Position numbers and translations under genes: made by a program
Assembly (NCBI GenBank): GCA_002914845.1
Contig: JXTC01000026.1
Coordinates: forward strand, 1,236,712 to 1,300,711
Length of the DNA stretch: 64,000 bases
DNA from: Trema orientale
Taxonomy: Eukaryota > Streptophyta > Magnoliopsida > Rosales > Cannabaceae
Direction: 5' to 3'
Shown: one piece after another, positions 1 to 12,710 of the stretch
Layout: the number at the start of each line of letters is the position of its first letter
Position numbering within the stretch: position 1 is the first letter of the stretch
The notes under the pieces: model-generated
What the model was told of the DNA's origin: nothing
Seen by the model: the letters and a program-made list of their open reading frames with translations, nothing else
The model's database searches: none

Positions 1-106
1 CAACGGTTAGAAAAAAAATACCTACACATAGGTAAAAAAAAAAAATACCTACCGGATTGGCTATATATATATATATATTATGTATAGCTTTATGATCTAT
101 GTAAAC

Positions 107-755
107 CTTGGATATCCACATGAGAGCGTAGGAGGAGTAAAAGAAGTGAAGGGAGTCGTTTGGGAAGAGCCTGCCGTAGAAAGATCCAGGGACTCCAGCA
201 AAGAAGCATGGACCAAAGTTGTTTGACCCCTCTCCTAATAACTCCTCCATCATATTCCCACCAAAGCCCGGCAAAGACCTGAACAAAGCGTTGAAGTCGT
301 TCCCAGGAAGATCATTTAGGAACACTTGAAGCGACGGAGGTTGTGAGTACCCGTCAAGTTTCTGGCACGTCTTCCGGACGCTGTCCATGACTTGTGACGC
401 CACTAATAGAGTGTTGGGCCCTGCGGCGCATCCTAAATCCGCCATTTTTAGACACTTAGGGGAGAGAGTACTGAGATAAACCTCTTCTATGGTTTCTTCT
501 AGGGTTGGTTTCACCATGGCTATGATTGTTCTCTGGGACACAAATTAAGCACAAGTATAGAGATGTGAGGAATAAAACTATATATTATCACTATTATTGT
601 CATAATGTTCTACAACATACATATAAACTGAAGCTTGAGAGATATCAGAGAGAGAGAGAGAGAGGGAGAGAGAGACTGACTGGGTGGAGTGAGTTGTTTG
701 CATAACTAGTGTATCCCTCTCCTCCTTTCATGTGAAGCACTTGCTCTACCTCCAT
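107..755 (-). CDS. SABATH-family carboxyl methyltransferase, 5' part (exons 1-2; truncated by window edge)
   Basis: SABATH enzymes move a methyl group from S-adenosylmethionine to carboxyl groups (salicylate, jasmonate, benzoate, others) or to xanthine nitrogens. Exon 1 is 755-681: 25 codons starting MEVEQVLHMKGGEGYTSYAN, the conserved N-terminus that closes over the ligands. Intron 1 (680-533) has GT..AG ends. Exon 2 is 532-107: exactly 142 codons, phase 0 at both ends. It holds the SAM-binding loop ADLGCAAGPNT, the acidic motif FLNDLPGNDFN, and GVPGSFYGRLFP followed by SSYALMWISK. The donor after that Lys is GTTTAC at 106, at a position where this family usually has an intron. About 167 of the usual 350-380 residues are present. 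The substrate-determining C-terminal half lies off the left edge, so the substrate cannot be told. No stop or frameshift is seen. Positions 1-106 are the start of intron 2. Confidence 0.9.
533..680 (-). repeat. SABATH intron 1 with GA/CT microsatellite
   Basis: This short GT-AG intron contains an interrupted (GA)n tract at about 647-675 on the plus strand, close to the donor. Such tracts vary in length readily. Confidence 0.7.
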
Positions 756-806
756 TGATTTTCTCTGCTTTTAAAAAATGTCTTCTAATCCTGCTCTCTC
801 ATTCAG

Positions 807-816
807 CTATATATAT
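807..816 (-). promoter_or_regulatory. Probable TATA box of the SABATH gene
   Basis: On the minus strand the run ATATATATAG lies about 52-61 bases upstream of the start codon at 755. That would leave a short 5' leader. AT-rich runs are common here, so the assignment rests on position only. Confidence 0.35.
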
Positions 817-822
817 TCTCTT

Positions 823-1417
823 TATTGTGTGAGCATGTGAGACAACATATATGTATAATATATAACGAAAACCTTGCCGATTAATATATGCGCGCAAAAC
901 TTATTTTTCCTGTTCATGGAAATACCTCTCTTGCTCCAATTACTTAAAAAGTTAATATAATCCGCCGTAACAGTAATTTTATGCAAGAAAAAAAAAAAAA
1001 AAGATAAGGATGCACAATTTTTTTTTTTCTGGCGTTTATGATTATATATATAATGTCAAATAAATCGTGACTTGACATACCTTATCGTAAACAGAACGCG
1101 CGGCCTTGCACAATTGATGTTCCCCCCTAAAAGTTGATGGTCACTTTGCTCCAAAAAAAAAAAAAGTTGATGGTCCCACATCCCCGCCAAAAACAAAAAA
1201 AAAAAAGAGAAATTAGACGGAGGACATGACTAATCTAGGAGCCCTTACTTTCGCCCATTAAATGAGTCCCTAAAATAAGCCATTAGATTTGAATAGGATG
1301 AACTATATTTAAAGAAAGTGGGCCCAGATGGAAATATTGTAGGCATGAGTATGTGGTAGTAGATCTTTTTCTACCGAGGATATGTTTTCACATATCACCA
1401 CCAAAGTTCCTCCATCA
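823..1417. other. Intergenic, AT-rich with A/T homopolymers
   Basis: Several poly(A) and poly(T) runs are seen. No reading frame, inverted repeat or recognisable element was found. Confidence 0.6.
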
Positions 1418-1660
1418 ATGGCGGCATCCGAGCTTTTTAAGAGAAAACAACTTATCAATCTTAAATCTTTGAATCCGAGTTTCTCTGCCGCCTTTATGTT
1501 GGCCGATCCGACTCAGATCCATTCGCCAAAGACCCAGAAGAGCTAGGCACTAAGACCATTGGACCGCACCGATTGAGGCCTATTTTGAGGCGGAAGAGTA
1601 CTGAGCAGTCGTACTCTCGAGTTTCATCAGGTCAAGGAGCTCGTCGCCGATTTGTTTGAG
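1418..1660 (+). other. Possible gene relic: short ATG-initiated ORF of GC-richer DNA
   Basis: An ATG at 1418 opens 42 codons (MAASELFKRKQLINLKSLNP at the start) ending TAG at 1546. The following ~110 bases read in another frame as an Ala/Glu-rich then VKELVADLFEL-like stretch ending TAG near 1660. Base composition is higher in GC than the flanks. I recognise no family. It could be a fragment of a decayed or transposed gene, or chance. No splice structure can be argued. Confidence 0.2.
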
Positions 1661-3229
1661 CTTTAGGGTTCGAGTCTCGGTAGGTACAAGTGCGATGGTG
1701 GTATTCTGTCTCTGCCATCTACATTGCCTGAGCCCAAGCCGCAGGCCCCTTGTCGAATTTGAGATTTCACATCAACAAAAAAACTTAGCCCAAGGCCCAC
1801 AAGAAATGGTTTGGACTCAAACTTATATCGAATCTCCAACTTGATTTTATTCTTACCGTGATAAACAACCAATTATCTTCAGAGACAAACACCCAACCCC
1901 AACTTGCGGTGCACATTACTTTTTTCGACTAGTAGGAAATAAAAAAGAAGGGCTTTTTTTTTTTGGAATTTCGAATTAAATCCACCTCAATGTTTTGCAA
2001 AGAATATAGGCGAGAAGTTTTCTTTCTTTGGTTCAAAGATTGTTGAAATGATTTTTTGAGATTTTTTTTTTTAAAAAAATTTGTTTCTTGTTATTTACAT
2101 TTTCCTATCCATTTCCTATGAGATGTAATTTTAGGATTCAATTAGTTTCCTTTCAAATTTACAAAATATGCAGGTTTGTGAAAAAAAATTTCCATTTCGA
2201 ATGTCAAAAGGTTCTCTTTCTTCATCTGGATTGTTTTGGCTTTTAATTTATGAGTTTTTGCATTCGCTTTTACAAAAAGTCAGGAGTTCTGACCTGGAGA
2301 GATGAGACAACCATGAAAGTCATATAATGCCGGCTTTAATGGCGACTTGTGCAAGAGATGAGAGTTTTTTTTTCTCTTATATTTTTATTTTTATTTTCTC
2401 CCAGTTAAATAGGATTCAGACAGTTTGTTTAATTCCCATAATACCCTTGTCTAATTGAACATGTGCCAAGCACGTGTGATTTGTCAGGCAGAGAATTTTC
2501 ATAAGCCCAATAGTATATGCAACTATCAATGAGTGGGCCCATGAAAATTTTTGGACTATTTGGAGCTCAGATTTTAGTTCCTCGTCGTGAGAGAAAAAAA
2601 TGGGCTATTATTATAGATTTTTACTTGGAGGGTTTACGATTTTTGGGAAAAACTTTTGAAAAATAGTGTACGGTATTTTATCTTTTTATTAGTACAATAT
2701 ATTTAATTACTTTCTTACGGTAGACTACAAATTACGGTAAATGCCAGCAGATATGTGCCGACGTGCGTGCATCAGCACACTGTCATATATTTTGTTTTAA
2801 GTTCTTTTTCTTGTTTCGAGTTACTTTTAAAGTACTTTTTTATTTTTTTTGCTTTCCAAGATTAAAGTGGTATTTTTATTGGCTTTATCATTTTTGCTCT
2901 TTGTTTTGCATTAATTTTCTTTAGGATGGCTTTTTCCGAATATATTTTTTTTTATTGAATATTATATTATTTTGAATGGATTTTTAGCCTATTTTAATCA
3001 TGTTCTTCTCCTAAATCATTTATTTTTTATTTTTTAAAGTAGATATAATTGTAACCATAATGGATAATATATGACATCCAAATTGGTTACTTTTGACCCT
3101 TTAATCTTGAACAAAAATCAAAATTTGAGTGATTGTTGGTGCATATTTTAGTTACTAGACTCATGTTTGCAATCCTCAATCCTTTGGCACATAAATCTTG
3201 AAAATAAATATAAAAATTAAATGGTTGTA
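1661..3229. other. Intergenic, AT-rich
   Basis: No gene or complete element is recognised. The open frames on both strands near 1656-1872 start at non-ATG codons and match nothing I know. Confidence 0.5.
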
Positions 3230-4310
3230 TTGGGTTACCGTCGTTCTCCTACTAGGTTATCTATAGTAACTTTGAAAATTGTTCAAGTCTGGCATTTTAT
3301 AAAATACTGTCCAAAAAAAAGTTTAAAAAAAAGTAGATTAATGTAAGTATCTTATAAGTTTACATATGGTATCTGAGAAAACTAGAAATAATACTCATTC
3401 AATATACAATGTTATTGGTGCATCCAGTATTTTGAAACCAGACTCTTAGTAGGTTACCATAAGTATCTTACGAGAAAATTAATGGTATCTAAGGAAATTG
3501 GAAACCAGACTCTAATATGTATCTATTCAACAAACCAAGACTAATTAGGAGACCAAGCTTTGAGTATCTTTTCAATGTATCAAACCCTTGGTGGATCCCA
3601 TATTTTAATTGGTTGCTTTGGTGACTTACCGATGGTTTCTCACTTAGTTACTATTGGTCTCTCATTTGGTTATTGTTAGTCTCTTGGTCTCTTACTTAGA
3701 TATCGTCGGTCTCCCATATGCTTATTATTAAGCTCTCACTCTGTTACCTATAGTCATCAAGGAAGTTACTATGGGTATCTTACAAGCTTACCTATGATAT
3801 CTGGGAAATTGGTAATTGGGGTGTTCCTTATGGCTAAAAAAGAAAAAATAAAATAAAATATTGTCTTTGGTATCCTATTTAATTACTTATGGTATCCATG
3901 GATTTTTTTTAAAAGATAATATCGTAAGTATCATACGAAGTTACCTATAAAATTAGGAGTTCTTTATTATAAAAGAAAAATAGTAGTATGAATAAAAAAA
4001 TATAAGATTACTATAAATATCCTGTCACGATACTTATGGTATACAAGAAATGAGCTTATTTGAAAAAATAAAAATTACTCTAGGTATCCTATAAAGTAAC
4101 CTAAGGTATCCTAAATGATTAATGGTGATATTTAGATAAATTGAAAAGAAAAAAAAAAGTTACCATAAGTATCTTACCATGTTACGTATGGTATCGATGA
4201 ATTAATTAAGTGTTTCTTATTGCGAAAAAGTTAAAAATAAATAAATAAATAAGGGTTTTGAAAAATAAAGTAATTATAAGTATCTTATTAAGTTACATAT
4301 ATATGGAAAA
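3230..4310 (+). repeat. Degenerate tandem repeat array (GTTACC..AAGTATCTTA / TTACCTATGGTATCT units)
   Basis: Diverged copies of a two-part motif recur at irregular spacing of roughly 60-130 bases. One half reads like TACCATAAGTATCTTA, followed after a few bases by a half like AGTTACCTATGGTATCTGGG. Copies are visible near 3340-3380, 3455-3500, 3763-3815, 3925-3950, 4014-4050, 4078-4120, 4160-4200 and 4268-4300. It appears to be an old minisatellite or the interior of a decayed element. Related copies in reverse orientation occur at 48640-48960. Confidence 0.6.
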
Positions 4311-4934
4311 AATATGATAAAAATGTTGAAAAGAGCTTTAAAGGATTAGGAAATTATCATAGGTATTAAAAGGAGAATTTGTTAAAAGAAAATTTAAGAA
4401 TTAATTTTATTACAATTGTGACATATGTCACCTCATAATTACTCTAAGCATGTGTGGTAATGAATTAAAATTTTATATTTGGTTAAATCCAAAAATAAAC
4501 ACACAAATAAATAGAAATTTAAATTAACAGTAGTCAAAATGGGCAAAAAAAAGAAGCTGAAAAGACTAAAAAAAGATAAAGAAACAAAATATTTTTAAAA
4601 AGTAATAAATAGGTGAAAAAAGACTAAAATAAAAAAATAATATATATACAACAGTTTAATATGATGCACCTGTCCTAGCTTTTATCTTTTATTTATTTAT
4701 TTATTGGTTTTATTTTTGGCTTGACGCGCATCAGTACGTACTCTGAAAATTAGAAGTCGTATATTTCTATAGTAAACCTCCGTATGCCCGTATTTTTCAG
4801 GTTTCTAGGACGTGTCCGTATTTTCCAAAAAATGACCCATTTTTAGCATATTTCTCTAAAAACCCCCAAAAAAAAAAGTTGATGGTTCGGCGCGCCCCTA
4901 ATAAGTGGAGGGTTTCTAACACTTATACCTACAA

Positions 4935-5295
4935 AAACTGAAAAGAATTACAAAAATACGGAAGTTAGGGTTTTTTCCAATTTTTGTACGGTTTTAATTA
5001 GGAAAATATCACTTTTTAAAAAATATTTAGAAAATTACCATTTTTAAAATAGTTACTGGTTACCAGTTTCTGAAAACTAGTTACTAGAAACTGGTTACCG
5101 GTTATATATCAGTTATAAATATCTTCAATTACCAGTTACCAGTTTCTGGAAACTGGTTACTAGAAACTAGTTACTATTTTAAAAAGTGGTATTTTTATAA
5201 ATATTTTTTAGAAAATGGTATTTTTCTAATTAAAAACTGTAACGCGCCGTGAAAAATACAAAAGCACCGTATTTTTCCAATTGTTTTTCAGAAAT
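4935..5295. repeat. Foldback (long inverted repeat) element
   Basis: The left arm (about 4935-5097) and right arm (about 5120-5290) are imperfect reverse complements over about 150 bases. Both hold the stretch GTTACTGGTTACCAGTTTCT or its complement, then AAAATGGTA-type and TAATTAG-type blocks. The spacer is about 20-30 bases. It resembles a foldback transposon or MITE. No clear target duplication was found. Confidence 0.55.
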
Positions 5296-5457
5296 ACCGT
5301 ATATTTTCTAATTTCCCCATAAGTGGATGGTCCCTTCAATTAGTGGAATAATTCAATTATAATAACAATGATGGTCCAACATTAATCTTTTGCCAATTAA
5401 CCCTAATAATAACAATGATAGTCCAACATTAAAATTTCGTGATTCCACATTTTTTAA

Positions 5458-5590
5458 GAGATAATATTACTTTTATACTTTATATTTTGACACTTTGTTC
5501 AAATTGTACCTTGTATTTTGGTTATTATTAACATTGACCTTCAAATTTGAAATCTGTTATAAATTTATACCCTGACAACAAAATTTACTT
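5458..5590 (+). mobile_element. MITE fragment related to the one in the HPR3-like intron
   Basis: The start GAGATAATATTACTTTTATA, then a TATTTTGACACTTTGTTCAA block, matches closely over about 80 bases the left arm of the inverted-repeat element at 43903-44140. Only one arm is recognisable here, so this copy is truncated or decayed. Confidence 0.5.
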
Positions 5591-6277
5591 TTTTTTTCCC
5601 TATATCCATGGATCGTGAAAAATGAAAGAAAAAAAAATGAAAAAAAAAAGAATTAGTCAATTTGAATATATAATTTTTCTATTCCATGCAACCATTTTTG
5701 AAAAACGAAAATTGATTCCAATAATGAAACATAGAAACTTGAAATTTTTTAAAATTATTCCCCAAAAATTCTAACTGGAAATAGATATGATTGACAAACT
5801 ATAGTATGTCATTTTCAATTGAGTTAAAAGTACGCATATATGGAGAAAAAACAAAATACTCATTGAGAACTCACCCTACATATAAATATATATATATATA
5901 TATTTAAAGGATAAATTCTCAATAGATATTTTTATTTTTACTCCACGAATAAGTATGTTTCACTAAGTTGAAAATGACCTATAATAACAAGTTATTAATC
6001 TTAACTACTTTAACTTTTTTTTTTCAATTGATAGGTAATTGCTCATTAGCATCTTTAAAAAAAATTAAAATGAGTTATAAGATAATAAAAAAATAATTAA
6101 TCTAAATACTATGTGAGGGTGTTATTTTTCATCCAGACACTAACGTATGCGCATACAATGCCAGAACGAGGTTCACACTGGTTGAATGTGGGTGGTTATT
6201 AAGTAAAGTGGACAGAGATGGCAACCATTGTTCAGCAATGCTTCTTTATAGGGAGTGGCATAGGTGTGGTGTCTACG

Positions 6278-8631
6278 TGTAACATCCTCTAATTTCACAC
6301 ACGTATGTAGGAGATATTTCTATAAATATTTAGTGAAATTGGAAGATTCTACTCAACCCGGATTAATAAAATAGTGGATAATTAAAACTTTTTCAATTTC
6401 TTGAAACACAAAAAAAAAAAAATTCTACTCATAATTATACATAGTGTGATATATACATATATACATACTCGAAAAGTAGACCTCTCATATAGATATAAAT
6501 AATATAAACACTCAAAACAGGTATAAAACAATCTATATCAGAAAATCACAATGCCAAAATGCCTATATACACTCGCCATGGTCAGAAAGTCGATGCTCCT
6601 CCTCTAAACTTATATATCAACAGTATCCTCTACAATGTAAGAATATTGTAAGTATGAAACTCAGTAAGTGACGTATGTTGATGCAGAGTGCATATAATAT
6701 AAAACAGATAATCATATAGTTAGGATCCCCAAGTATATTGTATTGCTTGACAAGACTGTGAATCGTATACTGAGCCATTCGGTGATCGTATAATAAAGTA
6801 TGAGTCGTCGTATGGAGGTCTTAAGTCCCAGAGAATCGCCTCTGTGTACAGCAGATGTCCACCCTATACTGCTATCGAAGTATTTCCGAAGGAACTATAG
6901 TGTCCTCAAAAGGATCATAGTATCCCCAAAGGGCCCAGAGCATTCCCGAAAGAATTATATCACATATTTGGGCGTTGGCGCACCACACCCTATCCACCAA
7001 TATTTATCAGGCAATATAAATACACCATATTTTCATACTTCATGCATATCCTAATAATAAATTCAGATATTCATGCAACAAATACATATGAACATATAAT
7101 CTAAGGATTCCACAGATTCACACAGACAAATAATTCTTACATTGCAAAAGTAACGCTACATATCTCGGATCCGAGTTTTTCGAATCTCTATTTGTGAAAT
7201 ACTCTCGCTCAAGGTACGATTGATGTATTCCTAATATATAGCCAATACATACTCTTCGGCCACTAAATATGTGATTCCATATTAATTGGTAAGATTGGTA
7301 AGTTAGCTTGACTGAGAAAAAAATGCACATTTCAAGCATGACCCAAACTAGGAAACTAAAACACAAAGCAAATAAACAATTAACAAAAATTTATTAATCT
7401 AGTGTATAATCTACCGGTTGTAAACATCCCAAAGAGTGCTATGAATTGTACACAATAATGGCATCAAGAAAACAAGTATTATATCAAAGTTACAATTCTA
7501 GTCCTCATGAAAAGTTTCTCATCCATAAAGGTATTAATACTTTTTCAACTATTCGAGCTATATCTTAAAAAAAAAAATTGTACAAGGATATTAGTATTTA
7601 AAAAAATAGTATACAAGTTTATTTGACCTTAGCCTTTAGCTTGTTGAACCAAAACATAAACTAAATCGCTACATACCCATAGTGAGAACCTTTCCATAGA
7701 CCAAATTACCAAATAATACAAAAGTCATAGTATCAAATTCACGAAACACCATATATAATAACTAAAACTAGTTAAATCAAATAAAAAAAAGTCTAGAAAT
7801 ACCTTGTAATTAGTATTGATTTAGTTATTCTAAATATAGGACCTTGAAAAAAGGGAACCAATTCAATAAAGTAAAAGAGAATTTCTTGTAACAATAACAA
7901 TGATCAGATATCATTTTTTTACCTTATAAATCCTTTAATTTATGGTTTTAGACCTTTTTCCTTCTCGAGCAGTTTGTGGAGATTAGATGTATATGTGTGG
8001 GGTGGCTTCGGGTGTGAGCAAAATGGAAAGAGAATTAACGATAAGGATAAAGTTGACTTATGGTAATAAGAAAAGGACGTCACTAAGAACTTAAATACTT
8101 AACAGACTCTAGAAATTGCGGACTTAACAAAGTCGGTTGCATTTTTTTAAAAGTATTATAGTGTAAAAAAATCAATTTGACAATACAAAGAAATAGTACA
8201 TATAAATTTATATTTAGGATATTAAAAGCAAATATACATGAACTCATGCCAATTAATAAATTGGAACATCTAACTAACACTAAACTCACATAGAATACAA
8301 AGAAATACTCCAATAGTTTTAGCACTTATAAAATGATTACTAAACAACTTGTTTAATTCAGGTGTGTTTAGCTATATGATAAGCCAAATAACTATAAAAA
8401 TGCTAGACTTAAGCACATCAACTTGTACGAATGAGCACCTCTCAAGTATTTCATTGGAAAGTTAGTTAACAAATAAAGATCAGAAAATAACCAATATACT
8501 AAAATAGATACTCAAAATTATGTGCATATAAATGTATTAATATATAAAAGAAAATATTATATAATTATGTTATTACTGACTCTTTAATTATATGAAGAAC
8601 TGGGTGTCGTTTAAGAATTCGAGATATCACA
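6278..8631. mobile_element. Probable solo LTR of a Ty3/gypsy-like retrotransposon
   Basis: The segment begins TGTAACATCCTCTAATTT and ends ATTCGAGATATCACA. These are imperfect terminal inverted repeats of the TG..CA type seen in long plant gypsy LTRs. Flanking 5-mers are CTACG and CTGCC (3 of 5 match), so a target duplication would be decayed. Inside, 6860-6960 has short irregular repeats of the type ATTCCGAAAGAAYTATA / ATCCCCAAAGG. The small frames at 6800-7054 and 7118-7366 are not gene-like. No polyprotein or second LTR is visible, hence solo LTR. The boundaries are an inference. Confidence 0.4.
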
Positions 8632-9454
8632 CTGCCAAACAATCTCTGATGATCAAGTCAGTAGTAGGCCCAAAAGCAAAATCATAGAAATCATAAAGAA
8701 ATTGAAAGCTAGGGAATATTAGGAAAATTTTAGAAAATGTGTGGCAACTTGCCTAATCACTTCCTAGAAAGCAAATTATTTATAACAGCCTTTGGTGGTC
8801 TTTTTAGGCATTCAGTAACATGCCATTTGTCCGCATATATCTTGAGATACTTATCCATACACTACATCTTGTAGTACTTGTATTATATCTTAAGATATCT
8901 ATCCTTATACTGCGAGGTTAATTTTATGCAATTTGTCCATGGATAGCTTGCGGCATTTCAGTGGCCGCTTGTGTATGGATAACTATCGATGTTTGAATGA
9001 CTGTTTGTGCACGGACAGTTGTCAATGATTGAATTATGGTTGTTGAGGCTATTGATGTAGTTCGTCATTGACGAACACGTATCTATATGTATTACCTGAT
9101 GATGAGTAATAATTTGCAAGGATACTCTATGTGTCCGTGAAGTCTTACTCGTGGGTGAGTATATTCTACTATAGGTGGATTATCAACTTATTTTGATATG
9201 GGTAGACAACCACTTTTTAGGCTTAGTTTTATTTATCATGTGGAGGTTACTCTTTAAATACGGTTGTCATTGATAACTGGGTGTACCTTATGGTCGTTAA
9301 TTTTGTCAAGTACATGGTGAATGTCCCCTTCAGATGTGGTCATTATTTTAGTAGGTGCTATTCTGCCTTTGTAGAAGGTAGTGACCAAATATTATGTGTG
9401 GTCTGCACTTAGCAGATGACAGTAGTGACAGCTTAAGTATTAGATAAAATAAGC
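8632..9454. other. Intergenic, no gene seen
   Basis: This stretch is less AT-rich than its surroundings, with short repeats of GTGTATGGATA / GTGCACGGACA type near 8930-9030. No open frame is supported. It may be decayed retrotransposon DNA. Confidence 0.4.
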
Positions 9455-10450
9455 CTTTGCTTTAGGCCCCATGTTTAGGAAGGCCCCAAAATTTTCCTTT
9501 TTATAGCAATTTTCTTGTCCTTTTTTTTAGATAGTATTATAACAACCTATATTTTAGCTATTATTCGATTTCGAAAATCAAATATTCCTTTGTTGCATAT
9601 TTACTTACTTTTTGCATTCTCAAATATCATTTTTTTTAAAGGATTTATTAAGTATAAAACTAGTTTATCCTCTTATTTTTGGAAATATATAAAATAATTG
9701 TTGGGGAAACTAATTCTTTTTTTTTTCCTATTTGTACGGATTTTTTTAATTGAGAAACTTACACTCATATTTTTCTTCTTCTTCTTCTTCTATAAACATC
9801 GAAAAAATAATAATATTCTCTTATCTTCCTCAACAAAATGTCTTCTCTTTATCAAGACTTTACATTTCCATTATCTTCTCAAGATTAATTTCTTTCACGT
9901 TTGCGAAAACAACATAGATTAGAGGAAAGGAAAAAATCATTAAAAAAATGCTCTCAAGATTAAAATTTTTGTAGCATATTTTTCAACAACACAACATTTT
10001 ATAATAAAGGATTAAAACGAAGAGAAAGAAAAAGTCAATAGGAATAGAGAGAGGGAAGAAAAAAAAGAGATATATTAAGCATAAAAACAGTTTGAAGATC
10101 TCCAAGTCATATCTTTTGTACTCTTTACTTGTTTATTATTTTTTAAATTTAACATTAGTTATATTTATATTTTTGTTATTGTTGTATTGTGTACTTGTGT
10201 TCATTTATTTAGTTTTTGTACCTAAGTTAATTAGAAACAACTATGTCTAATAGAAAATATATGTACTGAATATAAAAAAAAAAAAACGGAAAAAAGAAAG
10301 AGAGGACAATAGAAAATTTGATTCAATTTCCAAAAGGAGAACTTTAAAAACTCTTCCAAATTATTATTTATTTATTTATTTATTTATTTTTGAAAAAGGC
10401 TTCTTTCAGAGATTTTGCCTAAGCCCTAAAATAACTTGAACCGGCCCTAG
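9455..10450. mobile_element. Relic of a non-autonomous hAT element
   Basis: The right end, read inward, is CTAGGGCCGGTTCAAGTTAT followed by TTTAGGGCTTAGGCAAAATC. This is the GGGCCGG..AGGGCYTAGGC signature common to many plant hAT derivatives. The left side carries the matching AAGCCTTTGCTTTAGGCCCC and AGGCCCCAAAATTTTC blocks but its outermost bases are no longer recognisable. The interior is AT-rich and noncoding. The small frames at 9515-9922 are low-complexity and unsupported. Confidence 0.5.
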
Positions 10451-12519
10451 TAGATGGTGACCACTCTCTACAAGCAAAAGCGATGTTTTAATTGTCATGT
10501 AAATATTCTTCTCAAAACATTTGTAATTGGTGTACTTATTCTTTGATGATGAGCAATATAATAGTCACCCTTTGCTTATATCTATCCAGTCACTTTTATT
10601 CAATAAGTAGTGAACAGGCTCTCAAATATTTTTATCAATATTGTCCCGCACTTGGATGTATCTCACTATTTTTATCAATTTGTACTTTTATTACATTGTA
10701 GTATATTTTTATTATTATGTGAAAAATATATTCAACAGTATCCTTCTTATAATTTTTAAAGTGGCCAGAAGAAACTTAATTGATCAGATTGTTAAAAGGC
10801 TTGGTTCAATATCCTTTGAGGGAGAAGCAATGCGATCTTTCATTTTGAGTGTTGCACTCAGTTGGATGATGTATATACTAGTTTATGGACAAAACTCCCA
10901 CGACTCCCACTGATAGCACTATATATAACTTCTCCTTATGACAAATTGTTCCCGAGTTCGTGGGGGAACATTATGCATGACATGCTTATAGATCCTATGA
11001 GCTATAGGTACTAGTATTTTGGACCGAATGGAGTGCTGATATGGCACGCATTTATTAGTTGTTACTTGAGAATAAAATAATACGTAAATAGAGACTAGTT
11101 AAATGATCAAATAGTCGAATATGATGTGGATAAAGCACTGGTCAGATGATTGTTTATTGGGTTTAGACATATCGACTAATATGATTAGTAGTAATATTCT
11201 ACACATATGTTTTATGTATATGTAGTTTCGAGCTAGGTCATATGTCATAGTCTTTTTTATATGTCGTTTCTAAGTGGTAAGGTATGTCATTTGTATATAA
11301 TAATCTACAAAAGAAAAAGCAAAAATAATTGTAATGAATTTAATGTATAATTAGGGAAAGATATTCTAACAAAACATGCAAATTAGGAGAAAAAGAATAT
11401 ATATTAATTCAAATGGATATATTCATAAGTGTGATATAAATTAATAATGTCAAATAATAGACATGTTAAGTCAAAGTCATTTTAAGATATGTTATCGTAA
11501 ATATAATCATTTATTAAATTTGTGATTCATATATATATTTAATTCGGTATATAATTAGCTGAGTCTTATAATATGGACATAGGAATTTCCCCACTCTAAT
11601 TGAACATATTATTATTTTTGATGCATGGTTTCCCTACACTGAATAAATATAGGTAGAAAATTGCTAAATAAATGAACATGGTTGTATGTCTATAGTCGTA
11701 TATACATATGTTCGTACTATATCTTATGAATTCATTTGGATAGTTGAGTGAGTTTAGTTATAAGGATGTAGTAACTTGAAAAAGTCATTAATATGCCTCC
11801 GTATATTTTTGCATCTATGAATACTGAGCAATAATAATAACGATAATAATGATAATAACAACCATGATAACGATAACAACACGATAAATTTGGGCAATCT
11901 AGTTATTATCATATATTAATATATAATTTTCGAGTCAATAATTATTAAAAAATAGATAAAAGCAGGTAAATAAAAATTATTCACTAACAAGGAATATACT
12001 GCATGTGAATTAATTAGTACGATATTATAATGATGGAATTAATAATATCAAACGATTGGATGGGGAGTGTATAATTCCCACAATCTAACTAGTTGGATCA
12101 TTAATTGGTGTATAATTTCCACAATCTAACTAATTGGATCATTAATTAGAGATGGACTGTCCTCACTTAATATCATAGTACTTATTGTGTATTTCACGTT
12201 AAATTGTCATTTTGCTTAATAGATTATCTCTCTAACTTACCATTTTATCAAACTATCACTCTTTTTTGTCATGCATTTTCACGTTCTCTTTTAAATCTTC
12301 TCTCTCTATCTTTTCTTTTATTTCTCCCTTGTTCACTTCTCTTTCTTTCTCCTAATTTTCACTCACACCCCCCTCTCTGCCGTGCCCTTGCTTCAAGGCA
12401 GTGCCTCTATTTATAGATAGGGAAGTTGGTTGGTTTAGTTTGAGTAGTTGATTGTTTGCGGGTGGTAGTTGATGTTTAATTGTTTATTGGGAGACGGTAG
12501 GTAGTAGCTGGCTGGGAGT
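10451..12519. other. Intergenic, with a 41-bp tandem duplication near 12067
   Basis: No gene is supported. A two-copy tandem repeat with unit GTGTATAATTYCCACAATCT plus about 21 further bases lies at about 12067-12148. A degenerate ATA/ACG-rich microsatellite is at 11828-11890. A pyrimidine-rich stretch at 12230-12370 contains only non-ATG frames. Confidence 0.5.
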
Positions 12520-12529
12520 ATTTCTTTGC

Positions 12530-12710
12530 GAGTAATGATAGGGACATTAAAATCTTGCACCAAACACTCACACCAAATGATGTGGCCTGCATTTCAACCA
12601 CTTTTTATTTTAGAGTGGGACCACACTATTGAAAATTATAAGGCTGAAAGTGATGCCACATCACTGATGTAATTTTTTGGTGTATAATTTTGGTGTCCCT
12701 ATCATTACTC
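12530..12710. mobile_element. Mutator-like MITE with intact target duplication
   Basis: This is a 181-bp element. Its termini are GAGTAATGATAGGGACAYYA and the complement, with similarity continuing inward for about 50 bases to GATGTGGC. The identical 10-mer ATTTCTTTGC flanks it at 12520-12529 and 12711-12720. A 9-10 bp duplication points to Mutator-type insertion. Relatives with the same terminal motif are at 22586-22746 and 36235-36444. It does not code for protein. Confidence 0.85.

Noticed and set aside
1..106. Possible further SABATH exon at the left edge
   Set aside because: The sequence is homopolymer- and TA-rich and starts right after a good donor site, so it is intron.
1666..1679. 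GGTTCGAGTCTCGG, a tRNA B-box-like word
   Set aside because: No A box at the right distance and no cloverleaf can be drawn.
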